Shown: in pieces, positions 24,292 to 33,402 of the stretch
Layout of the letters: the number at the start of each line of letters is the position of its first letter
Position numbering within the stretch: the stretch's first letter is position 1
Origin: UBA1479 sp040221095
GTDB lineage: Bacteria > Pseudomonadota > Alphaproteobacteria > Rhodospirillales > Casp-alpha2
DNA length: 64,000 nucleotides
Reading direction: 5' to 3'
Assembly: GCA_040221095.1 (NCBI GenBank)
Contig: JAVJVP010000013.1
Location: 124,001-188,000 of the forward strand
Position numbers and translations under genes: made by a program
Notes under the pieces: generated by a model
The model's input: the letters and a program-made list of their open reading frames with translations, nothing else
What the model was told of the DNA's origin: nothing
Databases searched by the model: none

Positions 24292-25203
24292 CTAGTCCGG
24301 CAGGATGATCGTGCCGGCGCCGTGTTCCGTGAACAGTTCGACCAGCACGGCATGCGCCACCCGGCCGTCGGAGATGACGGCGCCGCCGACCCCGGCCAGG
24401 ACCGCGTCGATACAGGTTTCGACCTTGGGGATCATGCCGCCGGAAATGGTGCCGTCGGCGATCGCCTTGCGCGCGTCGGACACCTTCAGTTCGGGGATCA
24501 GGGCGCCGTTGCCGTCGAGCACGCCGGACACGTCGGTCAGCATGATCAGGCGCTTGGCGTGGGTCGCGCCGGCGATGGCGCCGGCCGCCGTGTCGGCGTT
24601 GATGTTCAGGGTCTCGCCCTTGGGGCCGACGCCGATGGGCGCGATGACCGGGGTGATGTCCGATTCCTCGAAGGCTTCCAGGACGTGGGGGTTGATTTCC
24701 CGGGGCTCGCCGACCAGGCCCAGGTCCAGGATCCGCTCGATGTTGGATTCCGGGTCCTTCTTGGTGCGGCGCAGCTTGTCGGCCAGGATCAGGTTGCCGT
24801 CCTTGCCGCACAGGCCCACGGCCATGCCGCCGGCGGCGTTGATGCGGGTGACGATTTCCTTGTTGATGGACCCGGCCAGGACCATTTCGACCACCTTCAC
24901 CGTGTCCTCGTCGGTCACCCGCAGGCCGTCGACGAACTTGCTTTCGATGGCCAGCCTTTCCAGCATGGCGCCGATCTGCGGCCCGCCGCCGTGGACCACA
25001 ACCGGGTTACTGCCGCATTGCCGCAGCAGCACCACGTCGCGCGCGAACACGTTGGCCATTTCCTCGTCGCCCATGGCATGGCCGCCGTACTTGATGACCA
25101 CGGTCTGCCCCGAATAGCGGCGCATGTAGGGCAGCGCTTCGGACAGCACGTTGGCCTGGTTCAGCCATTTGTCGGCGATGGAGCGTTTCTTGTCGTCGGT
25201 CAT
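24292..25203 (-). CDS. argB: Acetylglutamate kinase
   Basis: A 303-residue enzyme that phosphorylates N-acetylglutamate, the second step of arginine synthesis. Phosphate- and substrate-binding motifs are intact: VVIKYGGHAMGD near residue 36, VVVHGGGPQI near 68, and the C-terminal TISGGMIPKVETC. The N-terminal helix (ADKWLNQANVLSEALPYMRR) is the one that binds arginine in feedback-inhibited enzymes. engB lies 51 bases upstream on the same strand. Its 3' end is duplicated at 20818-20851. Confidence 0.97.
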   Translation of the reverse strand: MTDDKKRSIADKWLNQANVLSEALPYMRRYSGQTVVIKYGGHAMGDEEMANVFARDVVLLRQCGSNPVVVHGGGPQIGAMLERLAIESKFVDGLRVTDEDTVKVVEMVLAGSINKEIVTRINAAGGMAVGLCGKDGNLILADKLRRTKKDPESNIERILDLGLVGEPREINPHVLEAFEESDITPVIAPIGVGPKGETLNINADTAAGAIAGATHAKRLIMLTDVSGVLDGNGALIPELKVSDARKAIADGTISGGMIPKVETCIDAVLAGVGGAVISDGRVAHAVLVELFTEHGAGTIILPD

Positions 25204-25254
25204 GGGGCGGGAACCTAATTCATTCTGCCGGTTATTTGAAGCATCCGTAACGGT

Positions 25255-25941
25255 TTAGACCGCTTCGGCGGGCAATGCCAGCGCCGCCAGTTCGGCGCGC
25301 AATTCCTCGATGCCGCGGCTTTTGAAGGAACTGGTGCGCATGATCACCGGATGGGCCGCCGTGTGCTTGGCCGTCTCCTTGGCGATGCGCTCGACCAGCT
25401 TATCCAGGTCGTCGGCCTTCACCTTGTCGCATTTGGTCAGGATGATCTGATAGACCTGGGCGGCGGCGTCGAGCATGGCCATGACCTCGCGGTCGGTTTC
25501 CTTGAGCCCGTGGCGGGCGTCGACCAGCACGCAGGTCCGGCGCAGTTCCTGGCGGCCCTTGAGGTAGGAATTGACCAGCTTGGTCCAGTTCATGACGTGG
25601 CCCTTGGGCGCCTTGGCATAGCCGTAGCCGGGCAGGTCGGCCAGCATCAGGCGCTTGCCGAGATCGAAGAAGTTGATCTGCTGCGTGCGGCCCGGCGTGT
25701 TCGACGTGCGGGCCAGGTCCTTGCGCCCGGTCAGGGCGTTGATCAGCGACGACTTGCCGACGTTGGACCGCCCGGCGAAGGCGATTTCCGGCAGCGGGCT
25801 GTCCGGCACCTGGGCGAGGCTCGCCGCGCCCAGCAGGAACGTCGCTTCCTTGGCGAACAGAAGCCGCCCGTTCTCCAACAGGGTCGCCTCGGCCTCGGCC
25901 CCGGAATCGACGCCGGGCGTAATGTCTCCCGGCTCGGTCAT
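25255..25941 (-). CDS. engB: Ribosome biogenesis GTPase YihA/EngB
   Basis: A 228-residue GTPase needed for 50S subunit assembly. The GTP motifs are G1 GRSNVGKSS at 57-65, G2 around RTSNTPGRTQ, G3 DLPGYG, G4 TKCDK and G5 RTSSFKSRG. It has an extra N-terminal stretch of about 30 residues compared with the E. coli protein. It lies 26 bases after yidC in the conserved rpmH-to-argB run. Confidence 0.96.
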   Translation of the reverse strand: MTEPGDITPGVDSGAEAEATLLENGRLLFAKEATFLLGAASLAQVPDSPLPEIAFAGRSNVGKSSLINALTGRKDLARTSNTPGRTQQINFFDLGKRLMLADLPGYGYAKAPKGHVMNWTKLVNSYLKGRQELRRTCVLVDARHGLKETDREVMAMLDAAAQVYQIILTKCDKVKADDLDKLVERIAKETAKHTAAHPVIMRTSSFKSRGIEELRAELAALALPAEAV

Positions 25942-25967
25942 GGGTCGGTGCTCCTAACGTTGGGGGA

Positions 25968-27725
25968 TCAGGCCTTGACGCCCATCTTGCGCATGATGAC
26001 CCATTGCTGGGCGATGGACAGCAGGTTGTTCCAGGTCCAGTAGATCACCAGGCCCGCGGGGAAGGTGGCCAGCAGGAAGGTGAACACCACGGGCAGGAAC
26101 ATCATGATCCTGGCCTGGATCGGGTCCGTCGGCTGGGGGTTCAACTTCTGCTGCAGGAACATGGAAATACCCATGAGCAGCGGCCATACGCCGATCATCA
26201 GGAAGTCGGGCGGGCCCCAGGGGATCAGACCGAACAGGTTGAACAGGGACGTCGGGTCCGCCGCCGACAAGTCGTGAATCCAGCCGTAGAACGGCGCGTG
26301 GCGCATTTCGATGCTGACGAACAGCACCTTGTAGAGCGCGAAGAACACGGGAATCTGCAACAGGATCGGCAGGCAGCCCGAGGCCGGATTGGCGCCCTCG
26401 CGCTTGTAGAGCGCCATCATTTGCTCGTTCAGCTTCATCTTGTCGTCGCCGTAGCGCTCGCGCAGCTTGAGCATCTCAGGCTGCAGCTTCTTCATCTTGC
26501 TCATGCTCTCGTAGGACTTGTTGGCAAGCGGGAAGAAGGCGATCTTGATCACCACGGTCAGCAGCAGGATGGCGAGGCCCAGGTTGCCCACGTGCACGTC
26601 GATCCACAGCAGGGCATAGAAGATCGGCCGGGTCAGGAAGTAGAACCAGCCCCAGTCGATGGCCAGGTCGAACCGTTCGATGCCCAGGCTTTCCTCGTAG
26701 CCGTCCAGGACCTTGACCTGCTTGGCGCCCGCGAACAGCCGGTTTTCGGCATTGCCGGAGGCCCCGGGCGCGACCGATACGCCGGTCCCCAGGAAGTCGA
26801 CCTGATAGGTGTCGATCACGCCGGCCTTGCGGTAGACGTAGCGCTTGGTGATCTCGGCGTCCTTGTTGGGGACCAGGGCGGCCAGCCAGTACTTGTCGGT
26901 GATGCCGATCCAGCCGCCGGTGCCCGTGCTGCTTACCAGCTTCTGGTCCTGAAGTTCGTCGTAGTCGACTTCCTTCAGTTCGCCGCCGTTCACGCCGAGC
27001 AGGCCTTCGTGCAGGATGTAGAAGCCGGAGGTTTCGGGCGTGCCCTGGCGCGACACGAGGCCGTAGGGAAACAGTTCGACCGGGGTCGTCCCCTTGTTGG
27101 CGACCGCCTGGGAGATCTTGAACATGAAATTCTTGTCGATCTCGTAGGTGCGCGTGAACACCAGCCCCTGGCCGTTGTCCCAGCTCAGGGTGACCGGCGT
27201 TTCCGGCGTCAGCGTGGTCGCCGAGGCCGTCCATACCGTCTCCGCGTCCGGCACCTTGGGCGCTGTGCCGCCGTTCTTGGCGGCGGACGCGATCCAGCCG
27301 AATTCGGCGAAATAGGCCCGGCCCGCGCCGCGCGGGGTGAACAGGGTGATGGCCGGGCTGCTCTTGTCCAGGGTCTCGCGGTAGTCGGCCAGGATCAGGT
27401 CGTCGATGCGCCCGCCCTTGAGCGAGATCGACCCGGTCAGGCGCGGTGTCGAGATGGCCACGCGGGGGCTGGCGGCCAGGACCTCGGCGCGGCTTGCCTG
27501 CGGGGCCATTTGCGGGGCCTGGGTTCCGCCCGGCACCTGCGGCAGGACGGCGGCGGCGTCGCCGGGCGTGCCCGCGGAGCGCGCGGGCGCCTGGTCCGGC
27601 GCCGTGCCCTCGGTCGTTTGCGCGACCTGCGGCGTCGGCCGCGTGTCCTTGAAATACAGCTCGAAACCCAACAACACGGCCACAGAAAGGACCACGGCGA
27701 GGATCAGGTTCTTGTTGTCGATCAT
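25968..27725 (-). CDS. yidC: Membrane protein insertase YidC
   Basis: A 585-residue inner-membrane insertase. The N-terminal helix is at about residues 6-24 (LILAVVLSVAVLLGFELYF), then a proline/alanine-rich linker and the large periplasmic P1 domain, then five membrane helices. The conserved cytoplasmic loop is SYESMSKMKKLQPEMLKLRERY, and NPASGCLPILLQIPVFFALYKV marks the core. It inserts proteins alone or with SecYEG. yidD lies six bases upstream. Confidence 0.97.
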   Translation of the reverse strand: MIDNKNLILAVVLSVAVLLGFELYFKDTRPTPQVAQTTEGTAPDQAPARSAGTPGDAAAVLPQVPGGTQAPQMAPQASRAEVLAASPRVAISTPRLTGSISLKGGRIDDLILADYRETLDKSSPAITLFTPRGAGRAYFAEFGWIASAAKNGGTAPKVPDAETVWTASATTLTPETPVTLSWDNGQGLVFTRTYEIDKNFMFKISQAVANKGTTPVELFPYGLVSRQGTPETSGFYILHEGLLGVNGGELKEVDYDELQDQKLVSSTGTGGWIGITDKYWLAALVPNKDAEITKRYVYRKAGVIDTYQVDFLGTGVSVAPGASGNAENRLFAGAKQVKVLDGYEESLGIERFDLAIDWGWFYFLTRPIFYALLWIDVHVGNLGLAILLLTVVIKIAFFPLANKSYESMSKMKKLQPEMLKLRERYGDDKMKLNEQMMALYKREGANPASGCLPILLQIPVFFALYKVLFVSIEMRHAPFYGWIHDLSAADPTSLFNLFGLIPWGPPDFLMIGVWPLLMGISMFLQQKLNPQPTDPIQARIMMFLPVVFTFLLATFPAGLVIYWTWNNLLSIAQQWVIMRKMGVKA

Positions 27726-27731
27726 TGTTCT

Positions 27732-28037
27732 TTAGGACCCGTGCGGTTGGGGGGAATGGGGGCGTTCACGGCCGTGTTCATGGTCGTGCGCATGACAGGC
27801 GGGGGGTGCTGGATCGACGCCGCCCCGGTTCCAGGGATTACAGCGCAGGATGCGCCGGACGGAAAGCCCCAGCCCGCGGACGAAGCCATGGGCCGCCAGC
27901 GCGTCCCGGGCGTATTCGGAACAACTGGGATAAAAGCGGCAGGATGCGGGTGCCAGGGGCGACAGGAAAAGCTGATAGCCCCGGATCAGGGCGCGGGCGA
28001 GGCGGGCCGGAAGGGCGGCAATCGTCGGCGCCATCAT
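27732..28037 (-). CDS. yidD: Membrane protein insertion efficiency factor YidD
   Basis: A 101-residue small membrane-associated protein, with the YidD signature LIRGYQLFLSPL followed by CRFYPSCSEYARDAL, and LRCNPWNRGGVDP at the end. It helps YidC-dependent insertion. The C-terminal tail is histidine-rich (HAHDHEHGRERPH), which is a common but unexplained feature. It starts one base after rnpA ends, and yidC follows six bases later. Confidence 0.95.
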   Translation of the reverse strand: MMAPTIAALPARLARALIRGYQLFLSPLAPASCRFYPSCSEYARDALAAHGFVRGLGLSVRRILRCNPWNRGGVDPAPPACHAHDHEHGRERPHSPQPHGS

Positions 28038-28038
28038 C

Positions 28039-28452
28039 TCAAATCTCCGCTTTCCCCCGGCGGTCGCGGCCGCTGCGGCCGTTTCCGCCCCCGTTCTTGC
28101 GCGTCCCGACCCGCTCCAGGGCCGTGCGCAGGTCGCCGATCAGGGCCGGAAAGGCCCGGTCCAGGGTTCCCTGGCGCCCGATCAGGACATAGTCATGCCC
28201 CGCCTTGGCGCCGTCGGGCAAGACCTGTTCGGCGGCGGCCTTGAGGCGCCGGCGCGCGCGGTTGCGCACGACGGCGTTGCCGACCTTGCGGGTGACCGTG
28301 AACCCGGCCCGGAAATCCGGTCCGGCGGCCTCTCCGTCACCGGTGCGGTCGAAGGCCTGCAGCACCAGTCCCGGCGCCGCCCACTTATGTCCTTTTCGCG
28401 CCACCTTAAGAAAGTCGGCGCGGCGTTTCAGCCTCGGCACCGTGGGTGACAT
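28039..28452 (-). CDS. rnpA: Ribonuclease P protein component
   Basis: A 137-residue basic protein that binds RNase P RNA to mature tRNA 5' ends. The family RNR motif is seen in FTVTRKVGNAVVRNRARRRL, and LKRRADFLKVARKG is the typical opening. The C-terminal tail of about 18 residues is Gly/Arg/Asn-rich and longer than in E. coli. It follows rpmH in the widely conserved rpmH-rnpA-yidD-yidC order. Confidence 0.95.
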   Translation of the reverse strand: MSPTVPRLKRRADFLKVARKGHKWAAPGLVLQAFDRTGDGEAAGPDFRAGFTVTRKVGNAVVRNRARRRLKAAAEQVLPDGAKAGHDYVLIGRQGTLDRAFPALIGDLRTALERVGTRKNGGGNGRSGRDRRGKAEI

Positions 28453-28491
28453 GGCGGCTCGCTTCCGACCGGGTTGCGGGAACAGGCGCTG

Positions 28492-28626
28492 TTAAGCGGA
28501 CAGGCGCTTGCGGCCCTTGGCACGCCGCGCCGCCAGCACACGCCGGCCGCCCGGGGTCGCCATGCGGCTACGGAAACCGTGGCGGCGCTTGCGAATAAGC
28601 CTGCTCGGCTGATAGGTCCGTTTCAC
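28492..28626 (-). CDS. rpmH: 50S ribosomal protein L34
   Basis: A 44-residue very basic protein: KRTYQPSRLIRKRRHGFRSR, then MATPGGRRVLAARRAKGRKR and LSA. This is the complete, universally recognisable L34 sequence. The start codon is GTG at 28626, with TAAGGAG eight bases upstream. It is the first gene of the rnpA-yidD-yidC-engB-argB run. Confidence 0.98.
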   Translation of the reverse strand: MKRTYQPSRLIRKRRHGFRSRMATPGGRRVLAARRAKGRKRLSA

Positions 28627-28655
28627 GCGACGTCTCCTTAGAAAAATGAGTGCGC

Positions 28656-28684
28656 TTTTTAAGGCCTTGGTTCCATGAAGTCAA
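28656..28684 (-). promoter_or_regulatory. Probable sigma-70 promoter of rpmH operon
   Basis: On the minus strand TTGACT (28684-28679) and TAAAAA (28661-28656) are 17 bases apart. Transcription would start near 28649, leaving about 23 bases before the GTG of rpmH. The strength and position suit a highly expressed ribosomal protein operon. Confidence 0.6.
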
Positions 28685-28865
28685 CGGGCCTGGGAGGTTT
28701 GCCCGTAATTGCGAAAAACCCCAGGGTTTCCGGGCCCTTCACTTGACGTTCACGGTCTATTGACCCGCGCGTGAGGCACATTCCCTTGTGCCCTTCGCCG
28801 CCCAGGGGATAGAAACCGGGAACCTGCGGCCCTTCGCGGCCCCCTTCCGGAACAAGGCTCAAGCC

Positions 28866-29651
28866 ATGGGCAAGGCGCTCGATCATGACCGACAGGACGC
28901 CGCCGATGCGGCCGCCGATCCAGAATCCGGCCCTGAAACAGGGCGGTTTCCCGTGAAACGGCTGGTTCCCGTCCTGGTCCTGGCCCTGGCGACAGTGCTG
29001 TTCTTCGTGTTCGACCTGCACAGCTATGTGTCGCTCGACGCGCTGAAGACCCACCGCGCGGCCGTGCTCGACTATTACGCGGCCCATCAGGTGCTGACGG
29101 TGCTGCTGTTCGGCGCCGGCTATACGGTGGTGGTCGCCCTGTCGATCCCGGGCGCCATCTGGATGACCCTGCTGGCCGGTTTCGTGTTTGGCACGGCCCT
29201 GGGGGCGGCGGTCGTCGTCGTCGCGGCGACCCTGGGCTCGCTCATCGTCTTCCTCGCCGCGCGCTACGCCATCGGCGACCTTCTGTATAAGAAGGCCGGG
29301 CCCTTCGTGCGGCGCATGGAGGACGGCTTCCGCAAGAACGCCTTTTCCTACCTGATGTTCCTGCGCCTGGTGCCGGTGTTCCCGTTCTGGCTGGTCAATC
29401 TGGTGCCGGCTTTCCTCAACGTCGGCGCCGCCGCCTTCGTGGTCGCCACGGTCCTCGGCATCGCGCCGGCGACGGTGGTGTTCTCCAGCGTCGGCAGCGG
29501 CCTCGGCGCCGTGCTCGACCGGGGCGGCACGCCGGACCTTTCCATCGTGTTCGAACCGCACATCATGGGCCCGCTGTTGGGGCTCGCCGTCCTGGCGCTG
29601 ATCCCGGTGCTGCTGCGCCGGATTAAGGAACGCCGCGGGGAACCGTCGTGA
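28866..29651 (+). CDS. TVP38/TMEM64 family membrane protein (DedA-like)
   Basis: A 261-residue polytopic protein. After about 30 hydrophilic residues come a first helix (LVPVLVLALATVLFFVF) and the VTT/SNARE-associated core with YTVVVALSIPGAIWMTLLAGFVFG and FLRLVPVFPFWLVNLVPA. Bacterial members have roles in lipid or membrane homeostasis that are still debated. The ATG at 28866 is preferred; the frame stays open 26 codons upstream to a GTG. Its stop overlaps the next gene's GTG by four bases (GTGA), so they are coupled. Confidence 0.88.
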   Translation: MGKALDHDRQDAADAAADPESGPETGRFPVKRLVPVLVLALATVLFFVFDLHSYVSLDALKTHRAAVLDYYAAHQVLTVLLFGAGYTVVVALSIPGAIWMTLLAGFVFGTALGAAVVVVAATLGSLIVFLAARYAIGDLLYKKAGPFVRRMEDGFRKNAFSYLMFLRLVPVFPFWLVNLVPAFLNVGAAAFVVATVLGIAPATVVFSSVGSGLGAVLDRGGTPDLSIVFEPHIMGPLLGLAVLALIPVLLRRIKERRGEPS

Positions 29652-31084
29652 GCGATACGCCCCCGGCCCGCATCGATACGGACATCTGCGTCATCGGCGG
29701 CGGCTCGGGCGGCCTGTCCGTCGCCGCCGGGGCGTCGCAGATGGGGGCCCGGGTCGTGCTGATCGAAAAGGGCGAAATGGGCGGCGACTGCCTGAATTAC
29801 GGCTGCGTGCCGTCCAAGGCCCTGCTCGCCGCCGGCCATGCGGCCCAGGCCGTGCGCGGCGCCGGGCGGTTCGGCGTCCGGGCGACGCTGGACGGGATCA
29901 ATGGCAAGGCCGTCTACGATCATGTCGAAGGCGTGATCGACGCCATCCGGCCCATGGACAGCCAGGAACGCTTTGAAGGCCTGGGCGTCACCGTGATCCG
30001 CGACCATGCCCGCTTCACCGGCCCCGGTCAGGTGCAGGCGGGGGCCACGGAAATCCGCGCCAAACGCTTCGTCGTCGCCACCGGATCGTCGGCCGCAGTG
30101 CCGCCGATCCCGGGATTGGACGGGGTCGACTTCCTGACCAACGAATCCGTGTTCGGCCGGGACGCCCTGCCGGACCACCTGATCATCATCGGCGGCGGGC
30201 CCATCGGGGTCGAAATGGCCCAGGCCCATGCCCAGCTGGGCTGCAAGGTCACGGTGCTGGAAATGTTTTCCATCATGGCCAACGACGATGGGGAGCTGGT
30301 CGACGTGGTGCGCGGCAGCCTGGTCGCCGACGGCATCGACATCCGCGAAGGCATCAAGATCGCATCCGTGGAAAAGACCGCCACGGGCGTCGCCGTGACC
30401 ATCGAGGACGGTGGGGAAACCCGGCGCATCGAAGGCAGCCATCTTTTGGTCGCCGCCGGACGGCGGGCCAATGTCGCGGGCCTGGACCTGGAAAAGGCCG
30501 GCATCGACTACACGCCCAAGGGCATCGCCGTCGATGCGCGCCTGCGCACCACCAACAAGAAGGTGTTCGCCATCGGCGACGTCGCGGGTGGGCTGCAGTT
30601 CACCCATGTCGCGGGATATCACGCGGGCGTGGTCATCAAGAACGCCCTGTTCCGCATCCCCGCCAAGGCCGACCATTCGACAGTGCCCTGGGTGACCTAT
30701 ACCGCGCCGGAACTGGCCCAAGTCGGATTGACGGAAAAAAAGGCGCGGGACGCGGGCATCGCATTCAACGTCCTGCGCTGGCCGTTCCATGACAACGACC
30801 GGGCCCAGGCGGAGCGCGAGACCGGGGGCCTGGTCAAGGCCATCGTCACGCCGAAGGGCAAGATCCTCGGCTGCGGCATCGCGGGCCCCCATGCCGGGGA
30901 GCATATCCATTTATGGGTTCTGGCCCTCGCCAAGGGCATGAAGGTGGGCGATCTGGCGACCGTCATCGCCCCCTATCCGACCCTGGGCGAGGTCTCGAAA
31001 CGCGCCGCCGGCAGCTTCTTCACGCCCAAGCTGTTCTCGGGCCGCACCCGGGCCATTGTCCGGTTCCTCTTGAAGCTGTGCTGA
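29648..31084 (+). CDS. FAD-dependent pyridine nucleotide-disulfide oxidoreductase
   Basis: A 478-residue flavoprotein of the mercuric reductase / dihydrolipoamide dehydrogenase group. Visible are the FAD site ICVIGGGSGGLSVAAGA, the redox pair in GGDCLNYGCVPSKALL, the NAD(P) site IIIGGGPIGVEMAQ, and the second FAD motif FAIGDVAGGLQFTH. The C-terminal interface has APYPTLGEVSKRAA in place of the usual His-Pro pair. The true substrate is unknown. Coupling to a TVP38 gene is a recurring pair in proteobacteria. Confidence 0.9.
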   Translation: MSDTPPARIDTDICVIGGGSGGLSVAAGASQMGARVVLIEKGEMGGDCLNYGCVPSKALLAAGHAAQAVRGAGRFGVRATLDGINGKAVYDHVEGVIDAIRPMDSQERFEGLGVTVIRDHARFTGPGQVQAGATEIRAKRFVVATGSSAAVPPIPGLDGVDFLTNESVFGRDALPDHLIIIGGGPIGVEMAQAHAQLGCKVTVLEMFSIMANDDGELVDVVRGSLVADGIDIREGIKIASVEKTATGVAVTIEDGGETRRIEGSHLLVAAGRRANVAGLDLEKAGIDYTPKGIAVDARLRTTNKKVFAIGDVAGGLQFTHVAGYHAGVVIKNALFRIPAKADHSTVPWVTYTAPELAQVGLTEKKARDAGIAFNVLRWPFHDNDRAQAERETGGLVKAIVTPKGKILGCGIAGPHAGEHIHLWVLALAKGMKVGDLATVIAPYPTLGEVSKRAAGSFFTPKLFSGRTRAIVRFLLKLC

Positions 31085-31105
31085 TTGGCCGCTTAACCTC
31101 AACAC

Positions 31106-32509
31106 ATGTCCGATCTCAACCCGCTTCCGCCCCGAGCCCACCAGAGCCTGTCCGCGCGCCTTCTCGTGCTGACGGTGGTGTTCGTCATGCTGGCCGAGTT
31201 GTTCATCTACACGCCGTCGGTGGCGCGGTTCCGCAAGAATTATCTTGAGGAACGCATCGTGCGCGCGCATCTGGCGACGCTGGCCATCGAAAACATGCCG
31301 GAACAGGCCGCCGACGACAAACTGGGCCGCACGCTTTTGAAGACCACGGACACCTATGCCATCGCCCTGCGCCAGCACGATCAGCGCATCCTGATCGCCG
31401 GCGGCGAAATGCCGCCGCGGGTCGACGCCGTCTACGACCTGCGCATGAACAGCTTTTTCGGCTGGATCGAAGACGCCTTCATGACCCTGACGCAGACCGA
31501 GAACCGCATTCTCCGCGTGATCGGCGAAACGCCCAAGCGGCCCGGCGTGCAGGTCGAAATCTACATGGACGAAGCGCCCATGCGCGAGGAAATCCTGGCC
31601 TTCTCGCACCGCATCTTCCAGCTGTCCCTGGCGATCTCGCTGTTCACGGCGGGGCTGCTCTACATCAGCCTGATGCTGATGTTCGTGCGGCCCATGCGGC
31701 GCATCACGGCGGGCATGGAAAGTTTCCGCCGCGCGCCCGAGGACGAAACCCGCATCTTCAAACCCTCCGACCGGCCCGATGAAATCGGCATCGCCCAGCG
31801 CGAACTGGCGGTTATGCAGCACGAATTGCGCCTGGCCCTGCGCCAGAAAGACCGTCTGGCCATGCTGGGGGCGGCGGTGACCAAGGTGAACCACGACCTG
31901 CGCAATTCCCTGGCCACGGCCATGCTGATCGGCGACCGCCTGGCGGCCAGCGACGATCCCGACGTGCAGCGCCTGGTGCCGCGCATGTTCCGCGCCATGG
32001 ACCGGGCCGTGAACCTGTGCAGCCAGACCCTGGATTACGCTTCGGCGACCATGCCGACCCTGAACGCGAAGCGGAACCGCTTGACGGAAATCGTGCACAT
32101 GGCGGGCGAAACCCTGATTCAGGAACATCCCGACGGCGGCGGACCGCCCTTCCAATGGCGCAACGAGGTGCCCGACAACATCCGTCTGATGGCCGATGCG
32201 GCGCAGATGCTGCGGGTGTTCGAAAACCTGGGGCGCAACGCGCGGGAGGCCGGGGCGTCCAGCGTGCGCGTTGCGGCCTTCGAGGAGGGGAAGGCGCTGA
32301 TCGTCGAGGTCACCGACGACGGCCCCGGCATGCCCATGCAGGCGACCGAACATCTGTTTCAGCCCTTCGCCGGATCGGCGCGGGAGGGCGGCACGGGCCT
32401 GGGGCTGGTGATCGCGCGGGAAGTCATTCATGCCCATGGCGGCGAAATCCAACTGGCGCGCACGGGGGCCGAGGGCACCGTGTTCCGCCTGCGTCTGAAA
32501 CCGGCGTGA
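31106..32509 (+). CDS. Sensor histidine kinase (orphan)
   Basis: A 467-residue membrane kinase. First helix about 18-36, periplasmic domain to about 175, second helix, then a HAMP linker (RPMRRITAGMESF). The phospho-acceptor is His263 in NHDLRNSLA. The ATPase domain has the N box (NLGRNAREA), G1 (DDGPGMP) and G2 (GGTGLGLVIA). No response regulator gene is adjacent. It starts 21 bases after the oxidoreductase gene, so it may be the third gene of that operon. Confidence 0.92.
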   Translation: MSDLNPLPPRAHQSLSARLLVLTVVFVMLAELFIYTPSVARFRKNYLEERIVRAHLATLAIENMPEQAADDKLGRTLLKTTDTYAIALRQHDQRILIAGGEMPPRVDAVYDLRMNSFFGWIEDAFMTLTQTENRILRVIGETPKRPGVQVEIYMDEAPMREEILAFSHRIFQLSLAISLFTAGLLYISLMLMFVRPMRRITAGMESFRRAPEDETRIFKPSDRPDEIGIAQRELAVMQHELRLALRQKDRLAMLGAAVTKVNHDLRNSLATAMLIGDRLAASDDPDVQRLVPRMFRAMDRAVNLCSQTLDYASATMPTLNAKRNRLTEIVHMAGETLIQEHPDGGGPPFQWRNEVPDNIRLMADAAQMLRVFENLGRNAREAGASSVRVAAFEEGKALIVEVTDDGPGMPMQATEHLFQPFAGSAREGGTGLGLVIAREVIHAHGGEIQLARTGAEGTVFRLRLKPA

Positions 32510-32598
32510 TCGCCGTTGCGCCGGGCGCGGCGCCTGTCTAAAGTCCCGGCCGGGGGCTGACATCGCAATCTGGTTATTCGTCTGAAGGATTTGCCGTC

Positions 32599-33387
32599 AT
32601 GTCCGCTCCCAACAAGCAGCCCACCTGGAATCCCGGTCAGTACCTGAAGTTCGCGGGCCACCGCATGCGCCCGGCCCTCGACCTCATCAACCGCATCGCC
32701 CTCGACGATCCCGCCGTGGTCCATGACCTGGGCTGCGGGCCCGGCAACGTGACGCCGTTCCTCATGGGCCGCTGGCCGAATGCGCGGCATGTCGGCATCG
32801 ATTCGTCGGAGGAAATGCTGACCAAGGCGCGGGCCGAACATCCGGACGGCGACTGGCAGCAGGCCGATGCCGCGTCCTGGGCGCCGGACGCCCCGGCGGA
32901 CCTGATCTATTCCAACGCCGCCCTGCAATGGATCGACAACCACGCGGCCCTGTTTCCGCGCCTGATGGGGCAACTGGCGCCGGGCGGGGTGCTGGCCGTG
33001 CAAATGCCCCACAACCATGCGGCCCCGTCCCACATGGGCATGCGCCAGATCGTCGAGGACGGCCCCTGGCGGGCCCGGCTGGAGCCGGTGCTGCGCGAAT
33101 TCCCCGTGCACGATCCCGACGTTTATTACGACTACCTCGCCCCCCATGCGTCCAGCCTGGACATCTGGGAAACGGTCTATGCCCAGGTCATGGACGGCGA
33201 CAATCCGATCGCCGAATGGACCAAGGGCTCGGCCCTGAAGCCGCTGCTCGACGCGCTGACCGACCCGGACGAGAACGCGGAATTCTTCGCCGTCTATTCG
33301 AAGGCCATGCAGGCGGCCTATCCCAGGCGCGCCGACGGCAGGACCCTGTTCCATTTCCGCCGATTGTTCATCGTTGCGGTGAAATAG
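32599..33387 (+). CDS. tam: Trans-aconitate 2-methyltransferase
   Basis: A 262-residue class I SAM methyltransferase close in length and pattern to E. coli Tam. The opening WNPGQYLKFAGHRMRPALDL, the SAM site VHDLGCGPGNVTPFL, YSNAALQWIDNHAALFPRL and WETVYAQVMDG are family marks. It methylates trans-aconitate, a by-product that inhibits aconitase. It is probably its own transcription unit, 89 bases after the kinase gene, facing the ggt gene tail to tail. Confidence 0.93.
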   Translation: MSAPNKQPTWNPGQYLKFAGHRMRPALDLINRIALDDPAVVHDLGCGPGNVTPFLMGRWPNARHVGIDSSEEMLTKARAEHPDGDWQQADAASWAPDAPADLIYSNAALQWIDNHAALFPRLMGQLAPGGVLAVQMPHNHAAPSHMGMRQIVEDGPWRARLEPVLREFPVHDPDVYYDYLAPHASSLDIWETVYAQVMDGDNPIAEWTKGSALKPLLDALTDPDENAEFFAVYSKAMQAAYPRRADGRTLFHFRRLFIVAVK

Positions 33388-33402
33388 CGCACAGCCGGTT
33401 GG

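Noticed and set aside
28492..28690. Replication origin next to rpmH
   Set aside because: In some bacteria oriC lies by rpmH-dnaA, but no dnaA gene and no cluster of DnaA boxes is seen here.
29348..30910. Long open frame antisense to the flavin oxidoreductase gene
   Set aside because: A by-product of high GC content at third positions; the + strand genes have full family signatures.
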